A stretch of 64,000 nt of DNA from Streptomyces xanthophaeus (lineage in GTDB: Bacteria; Actinomycetota; Actinomycetes; Streptomycetales; Streptomycetaceae): assembly GCF_030440515.1 (NCBI RefSeq), contig NZ_CP076543.1:3935501-3999500 (forward strand), written 5' to 3'. The notes under the pieces were generated by a model. It had not been told where the DNA came from. It was given only the letters and a program-made list of their open reading frames with translations, and did not search any database. This document shows positions 8,111-18,343 of the stretch, in pieces (positions within the stretch are counted from its first letter, which is position 1; the number at the start of each line of letters is the position of its first letter). The translations under genes were made by a program, and so were the position numbers.

Positions 8111-8760
8111 TCAGCCCTTGTCGGGGGCATCCGCGTCCAAGCCGTCCGGCGCTTCGCCCTCCGTGGACTCGGACTTGGGGGCCGCGCCCGGCTGGGGCTC
8201 GGCCACCGCGACCCGTGCGGGACGGATCGTACGCTCGCCGATCCGGTACCCCGGCTGCAGGATCGCCACGCAGGTGTCCTCGGTGATGTCCGGCGCGTAC
8301 GAGTGCATCAGGGCCTCGTGGATCGTCGGGTCGAAGGGCTCGCCCTCCTTGCCGAACTGCTGAAGGCCCATCTTGGCGGCGACGGTCTCCAGCGATTCGG
8401 CCACCGACTTGAAGCCGCCGACCAGCTCGCCATGCTCCCGCGCCCGGCCGATGTCGTCCAGGGTCGGGAGCAGCTCCGTCAGGAGGGACGCGACCGCGAT
8501 CTCCTTGACGGTGATCCGGTCCCGCTCCACCCGGCGGCGGTAGTTCTGGTACTCGGCCTGGAGCCGCTGGAGGTCCGCGGTGCGCTCGGAGAGCGCGGTA
8601 CGGGCCTGGTCCAGCTGCGCCAGCAGCGCCACGTCCTGGCTTGCGTCCCCGGCCGGGGCCGCCTCCTCCTTGGCGGAGTCGGCGGCCTTCGGCTCAGCGT
8701 CGTTCTGACCGGCGTCGGGGACTTCGGGCTTCTCGTCGAAGCCCGGGGTCTCCTCCGACA

Positions 8761-8761
<1 letters not shown>
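8111..8761 (-). CDS. grpE: nucleotide exchange factor GrpE
   Basis: This 216-residue GrpE releases ADP from DnaK. It has an acidic disordered N-terminus (SEETPGFDEKPEVPDAGQND), a long helix (LAQLDQARTALSERTADLQRLQAEYQNYRRRVERDR, residues about 50-85) and the C-terminal beta domain with the conserved TCVAILQPGYRIGERTIRPARV. The start codon overlaps the dnaK stop by one base (TGATG), implying coupled translation. A 30-residue acidic tail after the family motif is normal for Streptomyces. Confidence 0.97.
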
Positions 8762-10698
<1,937 letters not shown>

Positions 10699-10830
10699 TT
10701 AGCTGCCGCTTACGCGCAACCCTGGGAGATCGGGCCCGGCCTCCCAGGGTCCCGGGGGCCGGCCCCCGGCAGCGGCACTGCAGCCGAACGGGTCACGGCA
10801 GCCGCGCGGCACCGCAAGACCGCCGGAGGC

Positions 10831-11379
10831 ATGCGGCAGCGTGCTTGCATGCCCCTCACACTCACCGCCCCGCGGGTCCGGGTCCCCGCCGCCCCGTCGG
10901 CGAAGCGGGTGTTCGACCTCGTCGGGGCAGTGATGCTGCTCGCAGTGCTCGGCCTGCCGCTCACGGCGATCACCGCCCTGCTCTACGCAACCCAGGGTGG
11001 CCGGCCCTTCGTACGGGAGCCCGCCGCCGGCCTGGCCGGGAGGCCGTTCCGCACGTGGCGGCTCCGCACCGACGGCACGGGCCGGATCGGCGCGGCCCTG
11101 GACCGCTGCGCCCTCGACAGCCTCCCGCAGCTGCTGAACGTGCTCCGCGGGGAGATGTCACTGGTCGGGCCGCGCCCGCAGGCTCGTACGGACCGCCCCG
11201 AGCGGCTCCTCGTACGCCCCGGAATGACCGGATTGTGGCAGGTCAGCGCGCGTTCGGACCTCCCCTGGGAGGAGATGGCCCTGCTCGACCGGCATTATGT
11301 GGAGAACCACTGGCTCGGGATGGACCTCGCGATCCTGGCGCAGACCCCGCGCGCGGCGTACCGGCAAAGGGTCGCCTGA
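10831..11379 (+). CDS. short bacterial sugar transferase (WcaJ/WbaP-type core)
   Basis: This protein of at most 182 residues carries the core of the PF02397 phosphoglycosyl transferases, which move a sugar phosphate onto undecaprenyl phosphate at the membrane. An N-terminal hydrophobic re-entrant segment (KRVFDLVGAVMLLAVLGLPLTAITALL, residues about 25-51) is followed by LDSLPQLLNVLRGEMSLVGPRPQ and RPGMTGLWQVSARSDLPWEEM, the strongest family motifs. It is a minimal form without the large N-terminal domain. No glycan cluster surrounds it. The start is unclear (10831 or ATG 10849); neither has a well-spaced ribosome site. Confidence 0.85.
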   Translation: MRQRACMPLTLTAPRVRVPAAPSAKRVFDLVGAVMLLAVLGLPLTAITALLYATQGGRPFVREPAAGLAGRPFRTWRLRTDGTGRIGAALDRCALDSLPQLLNVLRGEMSLVGPRPQARTDRPERLLVRPGMTGLWQVSARSDLPWEEMALLDRHYVENHWLGMDLAILAQTPRAAYRQRVA

Positions 11380-11489
11380 GCGACACAGATCACCGCTCGC
11401 TCGGCTACATTGCGGCGTCGGGAATGGGTAACCTCAAGCCTTGACTTCATAAGTTACCGCTTAGTAAGTGCCGCCCGAGGAGCCCTTCC

Positions 11490-14162
11490 ATGCAACTCGC
11501 CGCGATCATCGTGTCGCTGGTCATCACGGTGGTGGCCGTCGCGCTGTTCGGCCGTGCCACCGTGCAGATCTACCGTTTCGTGCGACTCGGCCAGCCAGTG
11601 CCCGCGGGCACGCGCACCGGTGATCCCACGCAGCGCACCATCACCCTGGTCAAGGAGTTCCTCGGCCACACCCGCATGAACCGCTGGGGCATCGTCGGCT
11701 TCGCGCACTGGTTCGTGGCGGTGGGCTTCTTCTCACTGCTGCTGACGATCGTCAACGCCTTCGGCCAGCTCTTCCAGGCCGACTGGCTGATCCCGATCAT
11801 CGGTGACTGGCTGCCGTACGAGATCTTCACCGAGTTCCTCGGCCTGATGACCGTGCTCGGCATCGTCACCCTGATCGTGATCCGGCAGCTGAGCCGGCCG
11901 GGCGCGGCGGGCCGCAAGTCCCGCTTCGCGGGTTCCAAGACGGGCCAGGCGTACTTCGTCGAGGCCGTCATCCTGATCGTCGGCATCTGCATCATGACGC
12001 TGCGCGCGCTCGAGGGCGCCCAGCACGGCGTCGACGGCTGGGAGCCGGGCTTCTTCGCCTCGTACCCGATGATCGCCGCCTTCGACGGGCTGAGCCTGAG
12101 CACGCTCCAGCACCTGACGTACTTCTTCGCGGCACTCAAGATCGTCACGTCCTTCACCTGGATGATCACGGTCTCCCTCAACACCAACATGGGTGTCGCC
12201 TGGCACCGCTTCCTCGGCTTCCCGAACATCTGGTTCAAGCGGAACGCGGACGGCTCCACCGCCCTCGGCGCCCTGCAGCCGATGACCTCGGGCGGCAAGG
12301 AGATCGACTTCGAGGACCCGGGCGAGGACGACAACTTCGGCGTCTCCCAGGTCGAGCAGTTCTCCTGGAAGGGCATCCTCGACTTCTCCACGTGCACCGA
12401 GTGCGGTCGCTGCCAGTCGCAGTGCCCCGCCTGGAACACGGGCAAGCCGCTGTCCCCCAAGCTGCTCATCATGTCGCTGCGCGACCACGCGCACGCCAAG
12501 GCCCCGTACCTGCTCGCCGGTGGCGGCAAGGACATGGAGGGCAACGAGAAGGCCACGCCGGAGCAGCTCGCCGGCGTCCCGGCCGCCGCTCTCGCGGAGG
12601 CCGAGCGCCCGCTGATCGGCACCGCCGAGGAGAACGGCGTCATCGACCCGGACGTGCTGTGGTCCTGCACCACCTGCGGTGCGTGCGTGGAGCAGTGCCC
12701 GGTCGACATCGAGCACATCGACCACATCGTCGACATGCGCCGCTACCAGGTGATGATCGAGAGCGCGTTCCCGTCGGAGGCGGGCACGATGCTCAAGAAC
12801 CTGGAGAAGAAGGGCAACCCCTGGGGCCTGGCGAAGAAGCAGCGCGTCGAGTGGACCAAGGAGGTGGACTTCGAGGTCCCGATCATCGGCAAGGACGCGG
12901 AGGACCTCTCCGAGTTCGACTACCTCTACTGGGTCGGCTGCGCCGGCGCCCTGGAGGACCGGGCCAAGAAGACCACGAAGGCCTTCGCGGAGCTGCTGAA
13001 CATCGCGGGCGTCAAGTTCGCGATCATGGGCGGCGACGAGAAGTGCACCGGTGACTCGCCGCGCCGCCTGGGCAACGAGCCGCTGTTCCAGCAGCTGGGC
13101 CAGGAGAACGTGGCCATGCTGAACATGGCGTTCGGCGAGGACGACGACGACCCGTCGACGAAGAAGCCGAAGTCGGCGAAGCGGATCGTCTCGACCTGCC
13201 CGCACTGCTTCAACACCATCGCGAACGAGTACCCGCAGCTGGGCGGCGAGTACGAGGTCATCCACCACACGCAGCTGCTCCAGCACCTGATCGACGAGGG
13301 CCGCCTCACGCCGGTCACGCCGGTCGACGGCCTGATCACGTACCACGACCCGTGCTACCTGGGCCGGCACAACAAGGTCTACACGCCGCCGCGCGAGATC
13401 ATGTCGGCCGTGCCGGGCCTGCGTCAGCAGGAGATGCACCGCCACAAGGAGCGGGGCTTCTGCTGCGGCGCCGGTGGCGCGCGGATGTGGATGGAAGAGC
13501 GGATCGGCAAGCGCATCAACAACGAGCGCGTCGACGAGGCCCTGTCCCTGAACCCGGACATCGTCTCCACCGCCTGCCCCTTCTGCCTCGTGATGCTCAC
13601 CGACTCGGTGAACGGCAAGAAGAACGACGGCCAGGCCAAGGAACACGTCCAGGTCGTCGACGTGGCGCAGCTGCTGCTCGACTCGGTGAAGACCCCGGGC
13701 CCGACGGAGGCCGAGCTGGCCGCGCTCGCGGCGGAGGCCGAGGCCGAGGCGCAAGCCGCGGCCGAGGCGGAGGCCGCTGCCGCTGCCGCTGCCGCTGCCG
13801 CGAAGGCTGCGGCGGAGGCGGAAGCCAAGGCGAAGGCGGAGGCCGAGGCGGAAGCCAAGGCGAAGGCGGAGGCCGAGGCGGAAGCCAAGGCGGCGGCCGA
13901 AGCGAAGGCGAAGGCCGCAGCCGAGGCCAAGGCAGAGGCGGAGGCGAAGCCGGAAGCCGCGGCCGAGCCGGAGGCGGACGCCGAGGCGAAGCCCGAAGCC
14001 GAGGCCGAGGCGAAGCCGGAGGCCAAGCCGGAGGCCAAGGCGGAAACGGACGCCGAGGCGAAGCCGGAAGCCGAGCCGGAGGCCGCGGAAGAAGCCGAGC
14101 CGGAGGCCGCGGCCGAAGCAGGCGAGGCGGCCGAGGCGAAGCCCGAGGCCGAGACCAAGTAG
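11490..14162 (+). CDS. membrane Fe-S oxidoreductase (heterodisulfide reductase-like, CCG domains) with long A/E/K/P tail
   Basis: This 890-residue protein joins an N-terminal membrane part with about five hydrophobic helices (residues 1-235, like a NarI/HdrE cytochrome b subunit) to two 4Fe-4S motifs (from C302, CTECGRCQSQCP, and C393, CTTCGACVEQCP). Two cysteine-rich CCG modules follow (CPHCFNTIANEYP... DPCYLGRHN... GFCCGAGGARMWMEE, and CPFCLVML). Such proteins feed or draw electrons at the quinone pool; the donor is unknown. The last about 142 residues are almost wholly Ala, Glu, Lys and Pro in AEAKAKAE/AKPEAE repeats. ATG 11490 has GAGGAG upstream. A strong terminator follows. Confidence 0.93.
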   Translation: MQLAAIIVSLVITVVAVALFGRATVQIYRFVRLGQPVPAGTRTGDPTQRTITLVKEFLGHTRMNRWGIVGFAHWFVAVGFFSLLLTIVNAFGQLFQADWLIPIIGDWLPYEIFTEFLGLMTVLGIVTLIVIRQLSRPGAAGRKSRFAGSKTGQAYFVEAVILIVGICIMTLRALEGAQHGVDGWEPGFFASYPMIAAFDGLSLSTLQHLTYFFAALKIVTSFTWMITVSLNTNMGVAWHRFLGFPNIWFKRNADGSTALGALQPMTSGGKEIDFEDPGEDDNFGVSQVEQFSWKGILDFSTCTECGRCQSQCPAWNTGKPLSPKLLIMSLRDHAHAKAPYLLAGGGKDMEGNEKATPEQLAGVPAAALAEAERPLIGTAEENGVIDPDVLWSCTTCGACVEQCPVDIEHIDHIVDMRRYQVMIESAFPSEAGTMLKNLEKKGNPWGLAKKQRVEWTKEVDFEVPIIGKDAEDLSEFDYLYWVGCAGALEDRAKKTTKAFAELLNIAGVKFAIMGGDEKCTGDSPRRLGNEPLFQQLGQENVAMLNMAFGEDDDDPSTKKPKSAKRIVSTCPHCFNTIANEYPQLGGEYEVIHHTQLLQHLIDEGRLTPVTPVDGLITYHDPCYLGRHNKVYTPPREIMSAVPGLRQQEMHRHKERGFCCGAGGARMWMEERIGKRINNERVDEALSLNPDIVSTACPFCLVMLTDSVNGKKNDGQAKEHVQVVDVAQLLLDSVKTPGPTEAELAALAAEAEAEAQAAAEAEAAAAAAAAAAKAAAEAEAKAKAEAEAEAKAKAEAEAEAKAAAEAKAKAAAEAKAEAEAKPEAAAEPEADAEAKPEAEAEAKPEAKPEAKAETDAEAKPEAEPEAAEEAEPEAAAEAGEAAEAKPEAETK

Positions 14163-14184
14163 GGCGCAGGACACCCGCAGCACC

Positions 14185-14222
14185 GGAACGGCCGGTCCCC
14201 CACCCGGGGGACCGGCCGTTCC
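14185..14222. terminator. hairpin terminator after the Fe-S oxidoreductase
   Basis: A perfect 17-bp stem (GGAACGGCCGGTCCCCC at 14185-14201, complement at 14206-14222) with a 4-nt loop, between convergent genes. Confidence 0.88.
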
Positions 14223-14243
14223 GTCGTACGGGGCCGGAGGGGC

Positions 14244-14945
14244 TCAGCCCTGGCCGCTCAGCACGGCGAAGCCCAGCCCGGCCGCACCCGCCGGGGCGAC
14301 CGTGCGCTTCTCGGTCAGCCTGCCGTCGAAGCCGTACACCCAGCTGTTCCCGCCGCCCTTGCCGTCGATGACGACGAACTTCACGCGCTTGCCGTCCCGG
14401 ACCAGCTGGTACGTCCAGCCGTCGTGGTGGACGTTCGGACGCCTCAGGTCGATCGTGGCGAGGGCGCGTCCCTTCGGCGTCGAGATCTCGACGCGCTTGC
14501 CGTTCGGGCCGTCCACGAGCTCGGCGATCCGCCCGTCGGGCATGCCGATCCGCACCGAGCTCTCCTTCCTGATCTCCTTCTTCGGCGCGCCGTCCATCCA
14601 GGAGGTGACGGTGCCGTCCGGCTGGAGCACGACGTGCAGGCCGTTGTTCTGCCCGTACGACGCGGCGCCGTCCTTGCCGACCAGCGTGTCGAGCTTCGTG
14701 GAGCCCGCGAAGATGTCCGCCTCGAAGTGACTGCCGCCGATCTTGTAGACCTTGGCGGCGGACCCGTCCGCCAGCTTCACGGTCGTGACGTACGCGCGGA
14801 CGCTCGGGGCCGGCTTCACGGACGGCCGGGGCTCCGGTACGGCCGGCGAGGCCGCGAAGGCCGACCCCACCGGGAGGGCCAGGACGGTGGCCGCGCCGGC
14901 GACGACGGCGGCGCTGCGGAGAGCGGTTCGGCGGATGTTGCGCAT
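14244..14945 (-). CDS. secreted hypothetical protein
   Basis: I do not recognise this 233-residue protein. It has a classic signal peptide (MRNIRRTALRSAAVVAGAATVLALPVGSAFA, cleavage after AFA near residue 31). The mature part is a beta-rich series of short strands with repeated G/D/K turns (YVTTVKLADGSAAKVYKIG, SHFEADIFAGSTKLDTL, VRIGMPDGRIAELV) and has no cysteine. It ends GLGFAVLSGQG. The pattern resembles other Streptomyces exported proteins of unknown role. It is convergent with the Fe-S oxidoreductase gene and divergent from the Yip1 gene. Confidence 0.75.
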   Translation of the reverse strand: MRNIRRTALRSAAVVAGAATVLALPVGSAFAASPAVPEPRPSVKPAPSVRAYVTTVKLADGSAAKVYKIGGSHFEADIFAGSTKLDTLVGKDGAASYGQNNGLHVVLQPDGTVTSWMDGAPKKEIRKESSVRIGMPDGRIAELVDGPNGKRVEISTPKGRALATIDLRRPNVHHDGWTYQLVRDGKRVKFVVIDGKGGGNSWVYGFDGRLTEKRTVAPAGAAGLGFAVLSGQG

Positions 14946-15236
14946 GGTGTGAGCTCTTCTCGTGTCTCGTATCTCGTGCTCGTTCGTACTCGTTCGTCCT
15001 GCGTGGTGGCGACGAGTACGAAGCTACGGACCCGATATGTGGCTATCCCATCGAGAACGTAACGGAAAGCGGCAGAACACCACACAGCCCTGTAAACCGG
15101 ACACGCGGCATGATCGGACACGGAGTGGGGACAGCCCCTCCGGGATCCCCTAAGGGATGTCACAGGTCAGCCGCAAAGGGTGGCTGTTCCGGCTGCCCGT
15201 CCACCGATGCCCGCGGGACCAGGTACGTTCGATCAC

Positions 15237-16148
15237 GTGGCTGGATTCAGGATCGGACGCGGCAGGGACAACAACCGCTCTCCGCAACAACCCCCGCAGC
15301 AGCAGCAGTCGTACGGTCAGCAGCAGCAACCGCCGCCGTACGGCCAGCCGCCCTACCCTCCCGCCGGCGGCCCGCCACCGCAGCAGCAGTGGCCGCAGCC
15401 GGGCGCGGGAGGTCACGGCGAGCCGGAGTACTTCGACCCGTACGGACAGCAGCCGCACGCGCAGCAGCCCCCGTACGGCCAGGGAGGCCACGGCGGTGGG
15501 GGCTACAACGACAACCCGGGGCACACCCAGGTCTTCGCCGTCGGCGAGGACCCGTACGGCCAGGGCGCGACCTACCAGGCGGGCGCGGCCTCGGCGGTGC
15601 CGTCCGGGCCGCGGCTGCCGTGGAAGGAACTGCTCCGCGGCATCGTGACGCGGCCGGGGCAGACCTTCCTGCAGATGCGCGACTACGCCGTGTGGGGTCC
15701 CGCGCTGATCGTGACCTTCCTGTACGGGCTGCTCGCGGTCTTCGGCCTCGACGACGCCCGCGAGGACGTCATCAACGCGACCGTGCCGAAGGCCGTCCCG
15801 ATCGTCCTGTCCGCCGGCGTGGCCTTCGTCATCTGCGGCATGATCCTGGGCGCGGTCACGCACACCCTGGCCCGCCAGCTGGGCGGCGACGGCTCGTGGC
15901 AGCCGACGGTGGGCCTGTCGATGCTGGTCATGTCCATCACGGACGCGCCGCGCCTGCTGTTCGCCGTGTTCCTCGGCGGCGACAACATGGTCGTACAGGT
16001 GCTGGGCTGGGCCACGTGGGTGGCGGCCGGAGCCCTGTTCACCTCGCTGATCAGCAAGTCGCACGACCTGCCGTGGGCGAAGGCCCTGGGCGCGTCCTCG
16101 ATCCAGCTGGTCGCACTGCTGTCGATCATCAAGCTGGGCACGATCTAG
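15237..16148 (+). CDS. Yip1-domain membrane protein with Q/P/Y-rich N-terminus
   Basis: This protein of about 303 residues starts at GTG 15237 (VAGFRIGRGRDNN). Residues 10-110 are low-complexity Gln, Pro, Tyr and Gly (repeats of PYGQ, QQQ). A linker follows, then five hydrophobic helices from about residue 155 (YAVWGPALIVTFLYGLLAVFGL, AVPIVLSAGVAFVICGMILGAV, PTVGLSMLVMSITDAPRLLFAVFL and others) typical of Yip1 proteins. In bacteria the role is unknown, presumably membrane organisation or stress. The PYGQ-rich cytosolic tail is common to Streptomyces members. A 14-bp terminator follows. Confidence 0.85.
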   Translation: MAGFRIGRGRDNNRSPQQPPQQQQSYGQQQQPPPYGQPPYPPAGGPPPQQQWPQPGAGGHGEPEYFDPYGQQPHAQQPPYGQGGHGGGGYNDNPGHTQVFAVGEDPYGQGATYQAGAASAVPSGPRLPWKELLRGIVTRPGQTFLQMRDYAVWGPALIVTFLYGLLAVFGLDDAREDVINATVPKAVPIVLSAGVAFVICGMILGAVTHTLARQLGGDGSWQPTVGLSMLVMSITDAPRLLFAVFLGGDNMVVQVLGWATWVAAGALFTSLISKSHDLPWAKALGASSIQLVALLSIIKLGTI

Positions 16149-16162
16149 CCCGGGCCCGCCCC

Positions 16163-16204
16163 GCACCCGCATACGCACCCGCACCCGCACCCGCACCCGC
16201 ATAC
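16163..16204. repeat. hexamer tandem repeat GCACCC/GCATAC
   Basis: About seven hexamer units (GCACCC mostly, with GCATAC variants) lie between the Yip1 stop and its terminator. It is non-coding and probably slippage-prone. Confidence 0.8.
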
Positions 16205-16207
16205 GAA

Positions 16208-16242
16208 AGGGCCCGCCGCGCACTGTCCGCGCGGCGGGCCCT
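16208..16242. terminator. hairpin terminator between Yip1 and phosphoribosyltransferase genes
   Basis: A perfect 14-bp stem (AGGGCCCGCCGCGC and its complement) with a 7-nt loop, between convergent genes. Confidence 0.85.
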
Positions 16243-16260
16243 CTGCATGATGTCTGCCGG

Positions 16261-16758
16261 CTAGGCGTCGAGGACCTGGCCCTCACGCTTGACGACGGGC
16301 GGCTCGACCGACCAGGGGAAGTTGATCCACTCGTCGGTCTTCTTCCACACGTACTCGCACTTCACGAGGGAGTGGGACTTCTCGTAGACGACGGCGGAGC
16401 GCACCTCGGCGACGTGGCCCAGGCAGAAGTCGTGGACGAGCTTCAGCGTCTTGCCGGTGTCGGCCACGTCATCGGCGATGAGGACCTTCTTGTCGGTGAA
16501 GTCGATCGCCTCGGGCACGGGGGCCAGCATGACCGGCATCTCCAGCGTGGTGCCGACGCCGGTGTAGAACTCCACGTTCACCAGGTGGATGTTCTTGCAG
16601 TCGAGCGCGTACGCCAGACCGCCGGCGACGAACACCCCGCCGCGGGCGATGCTCAGGATGATGTCGGGCTCGTAGCCGTCGTCGGCGATCGTCTGCGCCA
16701 GCTCGCGCACGGCGCGCCCGAAACCGTCGTAGGTCAGGTTCTCGCGTACGTCGCTCAT
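16261..16758 (-). CDS. purine-type phosphoribosyltransferase
   Basis: This 165-residue type I phosphoribosyltransferase has the PRPP loop [18 protein letters not shown] (residues about 92-109) and an N-terminal [15 protein letters not shown] segment as in xanthine/hypoxanthine or guanine salvage enzymes. A Trp-rich end ([15 protein letters not shown]) matches the gpt/HGPRTase-related group. It converts a free base and PRPP to the nucleotide in the cytosol; which base cannot be read from sequence. Its ATG overlaps the dcd stop by 4 nt (ATGA), so it is co-translated with dcd in a nucleotide-metabolism pair. Confidence 0.88.
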   Translation of the reverse strand: MSDVRENLTYDGFGRAVRELAQTIADDGYEPDIILSIARGGVFVAGGLAYALDCKNIHLVNVEFYTGVGTTLEMPVMLAPVPEAIDFTDKKVLIADDVADTGKTLKLVHDFCLGHVAEVRSAVVYEKSHSLVKCEYVWKKTDEWINFPWSVEPPVVKREGQVLDA

Positions 16759-17342
16759 GCCTCGTGCCTCACCTGGGTGCGGTGGAAGTTCTGGAAGGAG
16801 CGCGAGGCGGTCGGCCCGCGCTGCCCCTGGTACCTGGACCCGTAGCGCTCGCTGCCGTACGGGAACTCGGCGGGCGAGCTGAGCCGGAACATGCACAGCT
16901 GCCCGATCTTCATGCCCGGCCAGAGCTTGATCGGCAGGGTGGCGAGGTTCGACAGCTCCAGGGTCACGTGACCCGAGAACCCGGGGTCGATGAACCCGGC
17001 GGTCGAATGCGTCACCAGGCCGAGGCGGCCCAGGCTGGACTTCCCCTCCAGCCTGGAGGCGATGTCGTCGGGCAGCGAGATGACCTCGTACGTCGAGGCG
17101 AGGACGAACTCACCGGGGTGGAGGATGAACGCCTCGTCGCCCTCCGGCTCGACCATCCGGGTCAGGTCCGCCTGCTCGATCGCCGGATCGATGTGGGCGT
17201 AGCGGTGGTTCTCGAACACCCGGAAAAACCGGTCGAGACGTACATCGATGCTGGAGGGCTGCACCATCGATTCCTCGAACGGGTCGATGCGAACCCGTCC
17301 GCTGTCGATCTCGGCCCGGATGTCTTTGTCAGAGAGAAGCAC
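16755..17342 (-). CDS. dcd: dCTP deaminase
   Basis: Dcd converts dCTP to dUTP (dUMP in bifunctional forms) for thymidylate synthesis. The 195-residue protein shows [35 protein letters not shown], the catalytic and nucleotide-binding [31 protein letters not shown], and the C-terminal [15 protein letters not shown] lid. A GTG start at 17342 gives the family N-terminus ([11 protein letters not shown]). It is about four residues longer than usual because of its C-terminus, which extends into the next gene's start. It is upstream partner of the phosphoribosyltransferase. Confidence 0.97.
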   Translation of the reverse strand: MLLSDKDIRAEIDSGRVRIDPFEESMVQPSSIDVRLDRFFRVFENHRYAHIDPAIEQADLTRMVEPEGDEAFILHPGEFVLASTYEVISLPDDIASRLEGKSSLGRLGLVTHSTAGFIDPGFSGHVTLELSNLATLPIKLWPGMKIGQLCMFRLSSPAEFPYGSERYGSRYQGQRGPTASRSFQNFHRTQVRHEA

Positions 17343-17413
17343 GTCCCGAGGATACGCAGAGCGCGCGGGCCACCCCCAATCGAGAGCGACGACCCGCGCG
17401 CCCGCCCCGGCGA

Positions 17414-17578
17414 CTACCGCTTCGCACCACCCACGGGCACGGCGTGCCGCAACCGCGCACACCGCGGACACCGCAGCAGCCGCCCGGGCCCGATCCGGCC
17501 GGCACCGAGGTGCTGCAGCGGGAAGGAGGCGGTACTGAAAACGTGCCCTTCGGCACAACGGACGACGGTGTGCTCCAT
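17414..17578 (-). CDS. 54-residue zinc-ribbon-like protein
   Basis: This tiny gene has ATG at 17578 preceded by AAAGGGA 5 nt upstream. The protein has a Cys8-x3-His12 motif ([14 protein letters not shown]) and a distal CPRC (about residues 43-46), spaced like a single zinc ribbon, and a basic C-terminus. I recall similar stand-alone ORFs beside Streptomyces core genes, but no function is known to me. It is upstream of and codirectional with dcd. A nucleic-acid or protein-binding zinc module is inferred. Confidence 0.6.
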   Translation of the reverse strand: MEHTVVRCAEGHVFSTASFPLQHLGAGRIGPGRLLRCPRCARLRHAVPVGGAKR

Positions 17579-17802
17579 CGAGTCCCTTTCCCCAACGAGC
17601 CGTACTGCGACGAATCGCCACATTAGGGGATGATCGGCACCCACTCCAGCCGCCGCTCCGCACCCACACGGTACGCCCCAACTCCCGCGCCCACACGCTC
17701 CGGTGTACGCCACACACGACAACGACCCCGCGGCAAATTCACCGGGGGTCGATCATGAGGTAGAGTGAGCAAAACCAGGGATCCAGGCAACTGGCCCTCT
17801 GT

Positions 17803-17873
17803 GCGGATGTAGTTTAATGGTAGAACATGAGCTTCCCAAGCTTATAGCGCGGGTTCGATTCCCGTCATCCGCT
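17803..17873 (+). tRNA. tRNA-Gly (anticodon CCC)
   Basis: A full cloverleaf folds: acceptor GCGGATG/CATCCGC, D-arm GTT..AAC with the AATGGTAG loop, anticodon stem TGAGC/GCTTA with loop TTCCCAA giving anticodon CCC, and T-arm GCGGG-TTCGATT-CCCGT. CCA is not encoded. A 15-bp terminator follows. tRNA-Gly genes are common integration targets in actinomycetes, and gene density drops sharply just downstream. Confidence 0.96.
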
Positions 17874-17878
17874 CTTCC

Positions 17879-17911
17879 AAGAAGGCCCAGGTCAGCGACC
17901 TGGGCCTTCTT
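17879..17911 (+). terminator. terminator of tRNA-Gly
   Basis: A perfect 15-bp stem (AAGAAGGCCCAGGTC and its complement) with a 3-nt loop directly after the tRNA. Confidence 0.85.
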
Positions 17912-18343
17912 CGTTGTCTAGACCTCTTAGAGCCTGCGTGCCATTCGCGTGCCATAAGTCCCCTCACGGGGCGTCAGATTGATCGCTGACCCACCACGGC
18001 CCGCGATAGGGCACCTACGTCGCGCGCTGGGGCGTCACCTCCTCCGAGCGGCCCCACCGGGAGCCGGCAGGCGCGGCACGAGCTGGTGGACGGTGGCTGC
18101 CGTGGTTGCGCCCGCCTGCCGGTCCGGCTGCGTGCGCCGGCGGCGGACGTCGGCGTCGATGTTGTCGGCGAGCGTGCACTGGTGCGCCTTGGTGGAGTGC
18201 TGACCGGCCTGGACGAGCAAGAGGGTGCGGGACCTGCTGGGCGTCCAGGAACAGAGGCCGACGCGGCTTGCGGGTGGTGTGCCTGCCGGGAATCGGATCG
18301 CCACCAACGGGGTTGGTGGGGGACGAGCCGATATTGGAGGGCC
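17912..18343. other. gene-poor stretch after tRNA-Gly; possible integrase remnant
   Basis: No convincing gene is present. Read leftward near 17930-17960, the phase encodes RGLMAREWHAGSKR, which resembles the basic tails of tyrosine integrases that end beside tRNA attachment sites, but there is no catalytic region. The rest reads as low-quality Arg/Pro-rich frames. It may be a decayed end of an integrated element; this is weak. Confidence 0.3.

Noticed and set aside
11430..11475. TTGACT-type promoter before the Fe-S oxidoreductase
   Set aside because: Spacing to any -10-like hexamer is poor; ACTTCATAAGT is symmetrical, but I could not assign a regulator.
11733..14183. Long minus-strand frame over the Fe-S oxidoreductase
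   Set aside because: Its Leu/Gly/Arg-rich start is the antisense of the A/E/K/P repeat; no family-like sequence.
17930..17962. Integrase C-terminus beside tRNA-Gly
   Set aside because: Only about 14 residues resemble an integrase tail and no catalytic Arg/His/Tyr region follows, so it is noted in the region entry rather than called as a gene.
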